A stretch of DNA of 64,000 nucleotides, taken from the NCBI GenBank assembly GCA_036267155.1, contig DATAWP010000046.1, positions 1 through 64,000 on the forward strand. The letters are read 5' to 3'. Positions within the stretch are counted from its first letter, which is position 1. Every line of letters begins with the position of its first letter. Below, in pieces: positions 26,706 through 36,165 of the stretch. Origin of the DNA: PALSA-1353 sp036267155 (lineage in GTDB: Bacteria; Planctomycetota; Phycisphaerae; Tepidisphaerales; Tepidisphaeraceae). A model generated the notes under the pieces. It saw only the letters and a program-made list of their open reading frames with translations, had not been told where the DNA came from and searched no databases. The position numbers and the translations under genes are program-made.

Positions 26706-26711
26706 CGACTA

Positions 26712-28028
26712 ATGCAGCGATTGATGCTTCTGGGACTGAATCACAAGACCGCCCCGCTGGAGCTGCGCGAGAAGCTGAACTTTTCCCCGCCGCAGCGGAG
26801 GGAAGCGCTGGCGGCGTTGCGAGATCGGTTCGGCCAATGCGAGGCGGTGCTCCTGTCCACGTGCAACCGCGTGGAATTGTATCTGGTTCGCCAAAAGCAC
26901 GGCCATCCGCGCGCATCGGAGTTGGCCGAATTCCTCGCCGCCGGCCGCGACGTGAATCTCGTGGAATTGCAATCGAGCTTATACGAAAAAAGCGAGCGCG
27001 ACGTGGTGAGCCATTTGTTTTCCGTGGCGTCATCGCTGGATTCGATGGTGCTGGGTGAGACTCAGATCGTGGGTCAGGTGCGCGAGGCGTACGAAACCGC
27101 CCGCGTTGCCGGCACCGCCGGGCCGATGCTCCATCCGCTGTTTCAGCGGGCATCGGCCGTGGCCAGGCAGGTCATGAGCCAGACCACGCTCGGCGAAGGC
27201 CGATCTTCCGTCGCCACCGTTGCCGTGGAATATGCCCGCCGCATTTTTGACGGATTTTCCGATAAGACGGTGCTGAGCATCGGGGCGGGAAAGATGGCGG
27301 GCCTGCTGCTGGAGAATCTGGCGGCGCTGAAGCCGAGCAAGCTGCTGGTCTGCAACCGCGATGCCGCGAAGGCGGAGTCGCTGGCCCAGAATTTCGGCGC
27401 CGCAGCGGTGGCGCTGGATCGTTTGGCCGATCACCTGGCGGTTGCTGACATCGTGGTCAGCAGCACTGGCTCGACCCAGCCGATCATCGCCCGCGCGGTC
27501 TTCGAGGGTGTGATGCGCCGGCGACGGTACAAGCCGGTCTTTTTGATCGACATCGCCGTGCCGCGCGACGTGGCGGCGGATGTGGGGAAGATCGAGAACG
27601 TTTATCTGTATAACCTCGACGATTTGCAGCAGGCCGTGATGGCGACGCAGGACCAGCGCAGCGCCGCTGCCGAGTCGGCCGGGAAAATCGTCGAGCAGCA
27701 CGTGAACGAATTCGTCGCCTGGCACCGGGCGCGGATGGTCGGGCCACTGATCGATCAACTCTATCAGCGGTCTCACGCCTTGGCCCAGGAGGAATTGACG
27801 CGGATCGTCGGCAAACTCTCGGCCGTGTCGGATGACGACAAGCGCCAGTTGGAAGACCTGATGCGGCGCATCGTCAACAAGCTACTGCATGATCCGGTTC
27901 AGGCGATGCGCGACGGCGACGGCGGCCATGCGCCGATGTCGCAGTATCTGCACGCGGTTCAGAAGCTGTTCAAGCTGGAAGACCACGCCCTGGACGACGT
28001 GGACAAAAGTGACGGGCACGAAGCGTGA
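26712..28028 (+). CDS. hemA: Glutamyl-tRNA reductase
   Basis: A 438-residue enzyme reducing glutamyl-tRNA(Glu) to glutamate-1-semialdehyde with NADPH, the first committed step of heme synthesis by the C5 route. The catalytic Cys-51 is in STCNRVELY. LGLNHKTAPLELREKL opens the protein, and SSLDSMVLGETQIVGQVREAYETA and VLSIGAGKMAGLLLENL (NADPH-binding domain) are typical. The C-terminal dimerisation helices are complete. It is cotranscribed with hemX upstream and the glycosyltransferase downstream, whose GTG overlaps this stop as GTGA. Confidence 0.96.
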   Translation: MQRLMLLGLNHKTAPLELREKLNFSPPQRREALAALRDRFGQCEAVLLSTCNRVELYLVRQKHGHPRASELAEFLAAGRDVNLVELQSSLYEKSERDVVSHLFSVASSLDSMVLGETQIVGQVREAYETARVAGTAGPMLHPLFQRASAVARQVMSQTTLGEGRSSVATVAVEYARRIFDGFSDKTVLSIGAGKMAGLLLENLAALKPSKLLVCNRDAAKAESLAQNFGAAAVALDRLADHLAVADIVVSSTGSTQPIIARAVFEGVMRRRRYKPVFLIDIAVPRDVAADVGKIENVYLYNLDDLQQAVMATQDQRSAAAESAGKIVEQHVNEFVAWHRARMVGPLIDQLYQRSHALAQEELTRIVGKLSAVSDDDKRQLEDLMRRIVNKLLHDPVQAMRDGDGGHAPMSQYLHAVQKLFKLEDHALDDVDKSDGHEA

Positions 28029-29887
28029 CCTGGACCGGATGTCTCAAATCTCGCGCCGGCGCGATGGCCATCGGCGCAGCGGTTTTTCTGGCAATTTTTT
28101 TTGGACTGGCCGGGCCGTCGTGGGAACTGGCGATTTACCGGCTCCTGCAGGATGGAGGCTGCGCCGTCCTGTGGCTCATATCCATGGGCGGAATCGGCTG
28201 GATTTTCTGGCGATTTCTGCGGCCCGAGATCTCATCGCCTGCCGGCGCAACCTGCGTCGCGCTGGGGATTGGAATCACCAGTCTTGCAATTCTGGTGCTG
28301 GGGCTGATCGGTTGGATGAATCAGTGGTGGGCATTCGGAATCGTCGGGACTGGCGCGGCGATTGCCGTCATCCTTCTCTTCGCCCGCAACAGGAATCGCA
28401 ATCTAGCCCCATGGGTTACTGAGCCGGCAGGTTGGGGATGGTTGTGGATTGCCGCCGCGGCGGTGGCGGGGGTGGTGACTCTCGCGGCGTTTTTCCCGCC
28501 GGGGCTTTTGTGGGGTGATGAGCCCAACGGCTACGATGTCGTCGAATACCATCTCCAGGTGCCGCGCGAATGGTACGAAGCCGGCCGAATCATTCCGCTG
28601 CATCACAACGTCTTTTCGTATTTTCCGTTCAACGTGGAGATGCAATACCTGCTGGCGATGTGGCTGCACGGCGGATCGCGCGGCCCCTGGGCGGGAATGT
28701 ATCTGGCGCAACTGATGCACACCGCGATCTGCGGCGTGGCCGCGTGGGCGGTGTACGGATTGGCCGGCGGGGGAAAACGCGGGATCGTCGCGGGATTAAT
28801 TACCGCCGCGATCCCGTGGACGGGATTGCTCGCTGCCGTTTCATACAACGATGGCGGAACGCTGCTGTTCGGAATTCTGGCGATCGGCTGGGCGATTCGA
28901 GGGCGCGGTTGGCGCGAATTTCTGATCGCCGGAGCGATGGCGGGATTCGCAATGGGGACCAAGCTGTCGGTGGTTCCACTTCTGCTCGCGGCGCCGGTCG
29001 TCATCTGCGCTGGGAAAAAATATTTGGTTGGATGCGTTTTGTATTTGGCGATGGGCTTACTGGTTCTTTCGCCGTGGCTCATTCGCAATTGGCAATGGAC
29101 CGGCAATCCCGTTTTTCCCGAGGCGATGAGCGTATTTGGGAAGGGAGATTTCAGCGGCGTGCAGGCCGAGCGATGGCGGCAGGCGTACCTCCCGGACGTG
29201 GCGTATCGTTCGCCGGCCGGCCGGATACGGGCTTTGTGGGACCAGGTCGTCGCCGATTGGAGATACGGATATGTCCTGCTGCCGCTCGGTTGCGCAGCGG
29301 TCATCCTGACCCGTAAAAATCAGGCGACGATTTGCCTGGCGATCCTGCTGATCGTTCAGACCGGCTTCTGGCTTTGCTTCACCCACCTCCAAAGCCGCTT
29401 CATGGTGATGATTATTCCGATGATCGCATTGCTCATTGCCCAATATGAATCGCGCGGCTGGACGGCGCTGTGCGCCGTGATTGCGGTGGGATTGGCCTGT
29501 TTTTCCATCGCGATGCTGATCGGCAAAATGACGCGATACCTGCAAACGGACCACGACAAGGTATCGCTCATCGGCCGTGAGAACCTGGAGGGATTCCGAA
29601 TGCTCGACACTCGGACGCTGAAGGACGATCAATCACTCGATCTCGTCGGCGACGCGGGTGCATTCTGGTACCAGGTCCCGATGTCGCGGCTGCACTACAA
29701 GACGGTGTTCGACGTGGACACGAGCGATCCGAATCAGTCCATCGACCAGGCGTGGCTGGCGGGAATGCCGAAGAACGCCGTGGTGTGGCGGGACAACGAG
29801 GAACTGAAGCGGTTCGCGCGAACGTACTATGGGATAAAATCAGAAATCAGAAATCCGAATGGCGAATCAAAACCGAAATCCGAATGA
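28025..29887 (+). CDS. GT-C-type membrane glycosyltransferase (ArnT/RgtA-like)
   Basis: A 620-residue polytopic membrane protein with about 12 helices. In the first large loop, WGDEPNGYDVVEYHLQVPREWYEAGRI has the Asp/Glu pair of lipid-phosphate-sugar-dependent GT-C enzymes (family 39/83-like), which glycosylate protein or lipid at the outer face of the inner membrane. The acceptor is unknown. GTG 28025 overlaps the hemA stop. The last 15 or so residues (IRNPNGESKPKSE) are encoded by a dispersed palindromic repeat, so the original C-terminus has been replaced or extended. Confidence 0.8.
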   Translation: MTWTGCLKSRAGAMAIGAAVFLAIFFGLAGPSWELAIYRLLQDGGCAVLWLISMGGIGWIFWRFLRPEISSPAGATCVALGIGITSLAILVLGLIGWMNQWWAFGIVGTGAAIAVILLFARNRNRNLAPWVTEPAGWGWLWIAAAAVAGVVTLAAFFPPGLLWGDEPNGYDVVEYHLQVPREWYEAGRIIPLHHNVFSYFPFNVEMQYLLAMWLHGGSRGPWAGMYLAQLMHTAICGVAAWAVYGLAGGGKRGIVAGLITAAIPWTGLLAAVSYNDGGTLLFGILAIGWAIRGRGWREFLIAGAMAGFAMGTKLSVVPLLLAAPVVICAGKKYLVGCVLYLAMGLLVLSPWLIRNWQWTGNPVFPEAMSVFGKGDFSGVQAERWRQAYLPDVAYRSPAGRIRALWDQVVADWRYGYVLLPLGCAAVILTRKNQATICLAILLIVQTGFWLCFTHLQSRFMVMIIPMIALLIAQYESRGWTALCAVIAVGLACFSIAMLIGKMTRYLQTDHDKVSLIGRENLEGFRMLDTRTLKDDQSLDLVGDAGAFWYQVPMSRLHYKTVFDVDTSDPNQSIDQAWLAGMPKNAVVWRDNEELKRFARTYYGIKSEIRNPNGESKPKSE

Positions 29888-29960
29888 TTGAAACGGTCTT
29901 CGTTTCGGATTTGGTCATTCGGGCTTGATTTGTTATTCGGATTTCAGGTTTCGGTTTTTT
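29838..29960. repeat. Palindromic repeat (AAATCCGAAT family) spanning two gene ends
   Basis: Left-arm blocks AAATCCGAATGGCGAATCAA and CCGAAATCCGAATGA are mirrored on the right by ATTCGGATTT and GCTTGATTTGTTATTCGG, centred near 29899. The element covers the last codons and stops of both convergent genes (28025 plus, 29933 minus) and the gap between them. Confidence 0.7.
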
Positions 29961-31054
29961 CCCCCGATGCCCAGGTCTTCATACACCGCCTCCAGCGTGG
30001 CCCGCATTCGGCGCTGGTGGGCGTCTTCGCCGGGCATTCCGTTGAAGATGACGACGATCGCCACGCCATATTCGGGGTCGGCCATGGCGACGGAGGATTG
30101 GCTTCCGCCGTGGCCGAAGGCGCGGAGGGATGCGCGATTGCCGAAGCCATAGGGGATGGCTTCGCCGTAGTGGGCGGAGTTGACGATGAAACCGAGTCCC
30201 CAGTCGATGATGTGCTTGAAAGTGATGTCGTGCATCCCGATGCGTTGCCGGGAAGTCAGGGTTTCCACCGTTTGCGGCTTGAGCAGTCCCGGCGCGCCGG
30301 GATGGGCCAAAAGCATTTCGTAAAATCGGCCGAGTTGGTGAGCTGGACCACGGCCGCTGGCGCCGGGGGAGCAGACGGCGCAGCCGGATTGCGTGTCGAA
30401 AAATGCGGGGCGGCCGTTTGATTGGTTGGTAAGTTCCAGCGGTGCGATGCGGGCGGCGTAAGCACGGTATTGGTCCGGCGACATGGCGAAGAAACAATCG
30501 GTCATACCCAATGGCCGGAAAACTTCCTCGGCAATGAACGCTTCGTAGGGGCGATGAGTGGGATCGAGCCGGCGGATAATTTCGCCGAGGAGGTACCAGG
30601 TGGTGAACGGGTGATATCCGGCCGTTTGGCCGGGAATCCATCGCGGCTCCAGGGGAGCGTTGCAGATTCGCGAAATCATCTCCTGCCAGGATGGCGACCA
30701 TTCCACCCAGCGCAACCCAGCCGTGTGAGTCAGCAGATGGCGAATGGTCACGGCCTGCTTTCCCCTGGCGGCGAATTCTGGGATGAATCGGACGACGGGG
30801 TCGTCGAGATCGAGTTGGCCGGCTTCCCAAAACTGCGCGATGGCGACGGCGGCGAAGGGTTTGCCGGCGGAAAGCCACAGGGGAATCGAATTGGGCGTCA
30901 TATCTACGCCGGGACGGGATTGGCCGAACGCGGCATCAGCCAGGGTCTGGCCGTGGCGGGAGATGTATAGCTGCGCGCCGAGGTGGAGATTTTGCGATCG
31001 CCCGGCGTCGATAGCGGCGGCGGTTTTGGGGAATTGGCCGGCGAATTCGGACAT
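29933..31054 (-). CDS. Serine beta-lactamase-fold hydrolase
   Basis: A 373-residue protein of the class C beta-lactamase/esterase group. The nucleophile motif SxxK is in LWLSAGKPFAAVA. The YxN position appears as YHPFTTW. The KTG-like element is FGHGGSQSSVAMADPEYG. No signal peptide is evident, so it is probably cytoplasmic, acting on an ester or amide rather than on antibiotics; the substrate is unknown. Its last residues (GKNRNLKSE) come from the palindromic repeat shared with the convergent gene. It is the second minus-strand gene after the terpene-cyclase-like gene. Confidence 0.82.
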   Translation of the reverse strand: MSEFAGQFPKTAAAIDAGRSQNLHLGAQLYISRHGQTLADAAFGQSRPGVDMTPNSIPLWLSAGKPFAAVAIAQFWEAGQLDLDDPVVRFIPEFAARGKQAVTIRHLLTHTAGLRWVEWSPSWQEMISRICNAPLEPRWIPGQTAGYHPFTTWYLLGEIIRRLDPTHRPYEAFIAEEVFRPLGMTDCFFAMSPDQYRAYAARIAPLELTNQSNGRPAFFDTQSGCAVCSPGASGRGPAHQLGRFYEMLLAHPGAPGLLKPQTVETLTSRQRIGMHDITFKHIIDWGLGFIVNSAHYGEAIPYGFGNRASLRAFGHGGSQSSVAMADPEYGVAIVVIFNGMPGEDAHQRRMRATLEAVYEDLGIGGKNRNLKSE

Positions 31055-31106
31055 CGTGCCGGGGATGATACGGCCTCGGCATCAATGATCGAAGGCTCTG
31101 ACGCTG

Positions 31107-31133
31107 GGGCCGGGGCGGCACGCCACGGCTCTG
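31107..31133. repeat. Short GC-rich dispersed repeat, copy 2
   Basis: GGGCCGGGGCGGCACGCCAC followed by GGCTCTGT parallels 25082-25107. It lies in the 87-base gap between two minus-strand genes. Confidence 0.4.
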
Positions 31134-31141
31134 TTTAATTA

Positions 31142-31735
31142 TCAGGACCAGCTCGGCTCCGCGACGGCGCGGGTTGTGGTCGCCGGGACGCGGAGGCGAG
31201 CGTGATCCCACAGCAATTGCGCGGCTGGCTCCAGCGTCCAGCGATGCGCATCGAACCAGACGCACGCGGCATCAAAATCGACGGCGGTACGGAACTGGTC
31301 ATTGTCGGCCAACTGAAACATTGCAAACGCAGAGACCAAGGCGTCTTCCGGCATTCGCCGGATGGGGATTTTTGGCCAAATGCCGGTCGGCTGTTGAAGC
31401 ATAGCCAGATAGTCCATGCCGCGATCAATCGCCTGGCCATGGCCGTTCTGCAATGACAACGCCCGGAGGCACAGGGCGGTCGTGGCGACATCACCCCAGC
31501 CGCCATCGGATTCCTGCAGTGAGACCAGGGTCCGGATGAGGCGGGAACAAATGGCGGCGTGCGGTTGGTGAAGTTCGTCAAGCCGAACCAGCGCCAGGGC
31601 GGCGGCGCAAGCCGTGGGGGTCAGGGCCAATTCGCCCGCCGCGGAGGCTTCGACCCGGGGGGACATCAGTTCCTGGAGAAGCCGGTCATACTTCCGGGCG
31701 CCCCATAATCTTTCGATGTAGCGTACTGTGAGCAT
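31142..31735 (-). CDS. Terpene-cyclase/prenyltransferase-like repeat protein
   Basis: A 197-residue protein; GGAG sits seven bases before the ATG. SLQESDGGWGDVATTALCLRAL matches the QW repeat of the alpha/alpha-toroid superfamily (squalene cyclases, prenyltransferase beta subunits, complement-like proteins), and LQQPTGIWPKIP is a second, weaker repeat. It is far too short to be a full cyclase and shows no DXDD motif, so an enzymatic role is doubtful; a binding toroid fragment is likelier. It lies just downstream of a strong promoter overlapped by a palindrome and upstream of the beta-lactamase-fold gene. Confidence 0.65.
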   Translation of the reverse strand: MLTVRYIERLWGARKYDRLLQELMSPRVEASAAGELALTPTACAAALALVRLDELHQPHAAICSRLIRTLVSLQESDGGWGDVATTALCLRALSLQNGHGQAIDRGMDYLAMLQQPTGIWPKIPIRRMPEDALVSAFAMFQLADNDQFRTAVDFDAACVWFDAHRWTLEPAAQLLWDHARLRVPATTTRAVAEPSWS

Positions 31736-31749
31736 CGTCGCTCCTTGAT

Positions 31750-31795
31750 CGGGTTATGTTAGGGTAAATAATACCTAACAAAACCCGTATGTCAA
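31750..31795 (-). promoter_or_regulatory. Promoter overlapped by a 38-bp palindromic operator
   Basis: Minus strand: TTGACA (31795-31790), 16-base spacer, TATTAT (31773-31768), close to consensus. The inverted repeat CGGGTTATGTTAGG (31750-31763) with CCTAACAAAACCCG (31774-31787) has 13 of 14 arm positions complementary and encloses the -10 element. It ends 15 bases before the ATG at 31735. This geometry is classic for a repressor operator; the regulator is not identified. Confidence 0.65.
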
Positions 31796-31950
31796 AGGGG
31801 AAAATAAAAGATTTTTTGTCGCAGGGGTCAAACAAGGCGGCTGAAGCGGCCAAGCCGCGATGGAATCGGGGGTTCGTTGGGGTTTTTCGAAAAACCGCTA
31901 TTCGACAATCGGGCGTGTTTATTTAGAATCGCGATTTCGGCACGGACCTG

Positions 31951-33978
31951 GTGAAACCGCTGAACATTCTTTTTCGGTACACGCTAAACAACGTGGTCTT
32001 CGGGATCACGCTGATGGTGATGGTTGCGCTGTATATCGCCATCGGCTCGGGGATGCCCTCGGTGCGGGAATACTTTGAGATGGACCCATTGCAGTTCTTC
32101 AACGCCTGGCCGTTGAAGGTGATGATGCTGCTCTTGTGCATAACCCTGGCCGTGGTGACGTTGAATCGTATTCCATTAACGCCCCCCCGATACGGGGTGT
32201 GGTGCATCCATGCGGGGATCATTGTTCTCATCACCGGCACGTCGCTGTATTACCACCTGAAGGTCGAGGGCAAGACGTTGATTCCTCTGGGTCATACCGT
32301 GAACCTGTTTTACGATTCGGGCGAGCGGGCGCTGTATGCGCGGGTGCTCAAGGGAGAAACGTACGGCATGCACCCGCTGCCGTCGCTGCCAAGATATGGG
32401 TCATACGATGATGCGCACGATCCGGGCCGGCTGCGGCGAAAGGATCTCACCGGCATCCATTCGTTTATTCCCGTTGGACTTCAACAACTCGATACGTCCA
32501 ACGAGCTTTCGAGTTGGCTGGGCTTGTCGCAGCCGGTGAAGTTGGATGTGGTGGGATACTATTCCTACGCGGACATCGTCGAGGATGTGGTGAACGATCC
32601 CGCCTCGAAAGATGTTGGAGTGGAAGTTGATGTGCCGCGTTCGGGGTTGCAGAATAGCGCGCGGATCATGCTGCGGGCGACGGACCCGACGGCTTCGCAT
32701 CAATTCTTTGGACCGACGGAATTGGAATATCGGCAGGTGTCGCCGGAATCGCTTGCGGAAATCCGCGCGTCGGTGGACCGGCTGTTCGAATTGAGCGCGG
32801 CGCTGCCGGGAAAGCCGGCGCAGAATCTGCAAATTGGAATCGGCAAGCCGGTGGAGCTGCCGCAAGGCGGATACACCGTCACGGTCGATGGTTACGATCC
32901 GGCGTTCCAGCTATTCGGTTCCGAAGAGCGCGTGCAGGCGCTGACGCTGCACGTCGTGCATAAAACCGGGACCGGGCAGACGGAATTTTGGCGGATGATC
33001 CTGGGCGGGCGGGCGTTGCAGACGGATTTCAAAATGGATCCCGCAACGACGCCGCCGTTCGTGAAAGGGAACCGGCAGAAAGAGCCGATCGACAAGGATC
33101 TCGCGCTGATGTTTCACGTGTCCGATGATGCCGCGCTGTTGCCCAGCGCCAGCGACGACAAGCACGTTCTGCTAACGGCTGGGGATCGGACGCTGATTGA
33201 TATTCACACAACCTTTTCGAAAGCGGCGGAGGTGCGGGATTTCAGCAACGGCGGGCAGATCGAGCTTCCGATGGACAGTGGTCCGGTCACGGCGCACGTA
33301 CTGCGGAAGGACCATTTTGATGTGCTGACCCACGTCGAGCAGACCCCGCCGCACCAGCGAAAAAAGGATGATGACGAAGCGGGGATCAAGCAGGTGGCGG
33401 TGGTGCGGGTGGCGTGCGGGGATTGGTCGCAGGAGGTGACGATTCCGTGCGATTTATACGCGGCTCCGGACCCGATGGTGCTGGAGCCGATGATGCCCTG
33501 GGCGATGGGGGTGGTGCAAATCCCCGGTGCGTCGGCGGCGCTGCAATTACAGCTTGGCTACGCCTGCCTGCCCATGCCGGCAGCGCTGAAGCTGAAGAAA
33601 TTTGAGATGGTGCCATATTCCGGCGGAGCCCTGGCCAACGGTTTGTTTCGCGATTTCCGCTCGACGCTGGAGATGACGGATTCCAACGGCGACACCGAGA
33701 CGGCCGTGGCGAGTTTGAATGAGCCGATTTATTTCGATCACGGGAACTGGATATTTTTTCAGGCGGGATACGATCCGGACGGGCAGTCTTCGACGATCGG
33801 CGTGGGAAACCGGCCGGGCGTGGGCGTCATGCTGGGGGGATGCGTCATGATCGTGTTGGGGTTGCTGTATGCGTTTTATGTGAAACCGATCGTGATTCGT
33901 CGGATGAAGGCGGCGGCGATTGCCAAGGCGGCGGGGAAGAAAAGGGAACTCGTGGGAAGCGGAACGGTGACGGTATGA
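31951..33978 (+). CDS. resB: Cytochrome c biogenesis protein ResB-like
   Basis: A 675-residue membrane protein of system II cytochrome c maturation, in which ResB and CcsA carry heme across the membrane and attach it to apocytochrome CxxCH. Helices lie near residues 10-35, 48-70 and 75-100 (RYGVWCIHAGIIVLITGTSLYYHLKVEGK). A large periplasmic domain follows, with a last helix near 625-650. GTG 31951 is the only reasonable start, without a strong ribosome site. Its TGA overlaps the ATG of ccsA (ATGA), giving a coupled resB-ccsA pair. Confidence 0.85.
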   Translation: MKPLNILFRYTLNNVVFGITLMVMVALYIAIGSGMPSVREYFEMDPLQFFNAWPLKVMMLLLCITLAVVTLNRIPLTPPRYGVWCIHAGIIVLITGTSLYYHLKVEGKTLIPLGHTVNLFYDSGERALYARVLKGETYGMHPLPSLPRYGSYDDAHDPGRLRRKDLTGIHSFIPVGLQQLDTSNELSSWLGLSQPVKLDVVGYYSYADIVEDVVNDPASKDVGVEVDVPRSGLQNSARIMLRATDPTASHQFFGPTELEYRQVSPESLAEIRASVDRLFELSAALPGKPAQNLQIGIGKPVELPQGGYTVTVDGYDPAFQLFGSEERVQALTLHVVHKTGTGQTEFWRMILGGRALQTDFKMDPATTPPFVKGNRQKEPIDKDLALMFHVSDDAALLPSASDDKHVLLTAGDRTLIDIHTTFSKAAEVRDFSNGGQIELPMDSGPVTAHVLRKDHFDVLTHVEQTPPHQRKKDDDEAGIKQVAVVRVACGDWSQEVTIPCDLYAAPDPMVLEPMMPWAMGVVQIPGASAALQLQLGYACLPMPAALKLKKFEMVPYSGGALANGLFRDFRSTLEMTDSNGDTETAVASLNEPIYFDHGNWIFFQAGYDPDGQSSTIGVGNRPGVGVMLGGCVMIVLGLLYAFYVKPIVIRRMKAAAIAKAAGKKRELVGSGTVTV

Positions 33979-35684
33979 ATAAGAGAATAAGCTCCGCGGC
34001 GCCGTGGGCTTTGATGGTGATGGCGTGCGTTTTTGGGCTCGGTGCGGCAGCCGCGCGCGCGGAGGATTTTGCGGACGAGATTGATCTATCGCCGCTGCGC
34101 ACGTTGGCGGTTCAGCATAACGATACGATGAAAACGCTGGACACCTTCGCCCGGCAGGCGATCTGGCAAATGACCGGCCATGAAAAACTGGACGGGCATG
34201 AGGCGGTCTACACGCTCCTGGATATGTCGTTTCACCCGGATGAGTATGTGAACCGCGACATCATCAAGATCGTGAATGTGCCGCTGCGCGAGGAATTCGA
34301 AAACCTGGATTCGATTGACGATCAGGAGAAACAGCGGATCATCAAGCAGGGAACGGTTTCGCTGGCGTTTCTGGAACGGCCGGAGGTCGATGCGCTGCTG
34401 GTGAAGGTGCAGGCGTCATCGGTGGCCAAAAGCAAGGCGATCAACCAGGTGATGGGGGCGCGGGCGACGATGGAGGAGATTTGTCAATTGGAATGGGGGT
34501 TCATTCCAGCGGCGATCGTTCCGCCGGCGGAGTCGGGGGGAGATGGATTGTGGCATCGGCCGATCGAGATGATCGGGGCCGTGCCGGCACTGGCGGATAT
34601 TCTCAAGCAGCATGGCACGGCTCCCCAGACGCCGCCGCAGGGGTATGAGGACAAACAGCAGATTCTGTCCAGCATGTTCGGCGCTACCGGGGGTCTCATG
34701 CGCGGCTGGGACGACCACGATGCCTCGGTCTTTAACGAAAGCGCCCAAAACCTGGCCAACCTGATGCAGCAGATGAACCCCGCGGCGTATCCGTCGCACG
34801 CCAAGCGGGCGGTGGAAGTGATCTACAACCGCCTGACGATGCTGACGATCCCCGGCGCGATTTTTTACTTCGTGGCGTTCGTGCTGTTTCTGATGTCTGC
34901 CCAGGCCGGCGTGCCGAAATTGCACTCGTGGGCTTTGGCGTTCATGGTCATCGGACTGATTGTGCATTCGACGGGGATCGGGATTCGCTGGTGGCTGGTG
35001 GGGGGGATCTTTCCGCCGATCAAAAATGAATTCGAGAGCGTGATGTGCTCGGCGTGGTTCGGGGCGGTGGTAGGATTGGCGCTGGAACTGCGCAAGCCGC
35101 GCGGGTTCTTCGGAGCGGCGGCCAGCTTCGTGGGAATGCTCTCGCTCGTGGCGATTTTCGCGGCTCCGTACGTCACCGACCGCCAGATCGGCGGCGAAAT
35201 CGGGCAGGTGCAGGGAATCCTGATGAGCTACTGGCTCTACATCCACGTCACAATGGTCACGGCCAGCTATTCACTGATCGGGATGGGATTCTTGCTCAGC
35301 ACGTGGTGGCTGGTGCGCTATTACACCGGCGGCAAGGCGGTGATGGCGGCGTCGCCGTCAACGGCGCCGGGGCGGACGTTTATGTCGACGCTCGATCTGT
35401 GCAACCTGACGGTTCTTCAACTCGCGTTCTGGATGCTGGGCGCGGGAATTATTTTCGGGGCGATCTGGGCGGACCAGAGCTGGGGCCGGCCCTGGGGCTG
35501 GGACCCCAAGGAGACTTTTGCGCTGGTGACTTGGATGGTTTACCTCATCGCCGTGCACGTGCGCGTGGTGACCGTCAACAAAGCATGGTGGACGGCTCTG
35601 CTGGGCTTTGCCGGGTTCTGGATCATGCTCTTCAACTGGATCGGCGTAAATTTTCTGCTGGTGGGATTACACAGCTACGCCTGA
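33975..35684 (+). CDS. ccsA: Cytochrome c biogenesis protein CcsA/ResC
   Basis: About 569 residues from ATG 33975. After a signal-like segment ending AAARAED there is a long helical periplasmic N-terminal extension (residues 25-280), seen in planctomycete CcsA proteins but absent from the short chloroplast type. The membrane core has the WWD heme-handling motif WADQSWGRPWGWDPKETFALVTWMVY, with conserved His near YLIAVHVRV and in the preceding loops. It works with ResB to deliver heme for cytochrome c. The short distance to ResB and the overlapping codons imply one operon. Confidence 0.9.
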   Translation: MNKRISSAAPWALMVMACVFGLGAAAARAEDFADEIDLSPLRTLAVQHNDTMKTLDTFARQAIWQMTGHEKLDGHEAVYTLLDMSFHPDEYVNRDIIKIVNVPLREEFENLDSIDDQEKQRIIKQGTVSLAFLERPEVDALLVKVQASSVAKSKAINQVMGARATMEEICQLEWGFIPAAIVPPAESGGDGLWHRPIEMIGAVPALADILKQHGTAPQTPPQGYEDKQQILSSMFGATGGLMRGWDDHDASVFNESAQNLANLMQQMNPAAYPSHAKRAVEVIYNRLTMLTIPGAIFYFVAFVLFLMSAQAGVPKLHSWALAFMVIGLIVHSTGIGIRWWLVGGIFPPIKNEFESVMCSAWFGAVVGLALELRKPRGFFGAAASFVGMLSLVAIFAAPYVTDRQIGGEIGQVQGILMSYWLYIHVTMVTASYSLIGMGFLLSTWWLVRYYTGGKAVMAASPSTAPGRTFMSTLDLCNLTVLQLAFWMLGAGIIFGAIWADQSWGRPWGWDPKETFALVTWMVYLIAVHVRVVTVNKAWWTALLGFAGFWIMLFNWIGVNFLLVGLHSYA

Positions 35685-35702
35685 TTCAGTTAGTCGGCTG
35701 TC

Positions 35703-35918
35703 CTACGCGGACCTCACCGCAAATTGCCCCAACTGTGATGCCACGATCTCATCCACGGTCGCCTTGGCCTCGTGCAGCGTCGGCTTGGTGCAGACCTGAT
35801 GATTCTTGCCGGGCTGACTGACCGTGAATCGTTCGATCTTCTCCTCCGTTTGATCGGTGGAAAAGACGTGATGCAGGATCGCGTGCCCGCGGTAAATATG
35901 CGTTTGCTTCAGGGCCAT
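35703..35918 (-). CDS. Small conserved-looking protein of unknown function
   Basis: A 71-residue protein starting MALKQTHIYRGHAILHHVF, with AGGAGGGATGAG immediately upstream, a strong ribosome site that fixes the start. It contains one Cys and several His and ends in a helix (KATVDEIVASQLGQF). No signal peptide or membrane segment is visible. I do not recognise the family. It is convergent with ccsA. Confidence 0.55.
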   Translation of the reverse strand: MALKQTHIYRGHAILHHVFSTDQTEEKIERFTVSQPGKNHQVCTKPTLHEAKATVDEIVASQLGQFAVRSA

Positions 35919-36165
35919 TATCTCATCCCTCCTAAGGATTGAGCGTTGGATCGGCTCGTTCACTGAAATTCTTGACGAGACATGAGCACAAGCGGCATCG
36001 GCAAGGGGGTTCGGCGGGCCGTTTATCCGGCGCGCAACCGGAAGTGATTCGCGTGCGGCCGCTGCGCCGTGGGAAGTTGGGGCAGAAGAATCACTGAATG
36101 CGGGCAAACGCGGGGATGCGGGTGAAAGCGGGGGATTTTTGCGGGTTTATTCCGTGAGCTACGTC

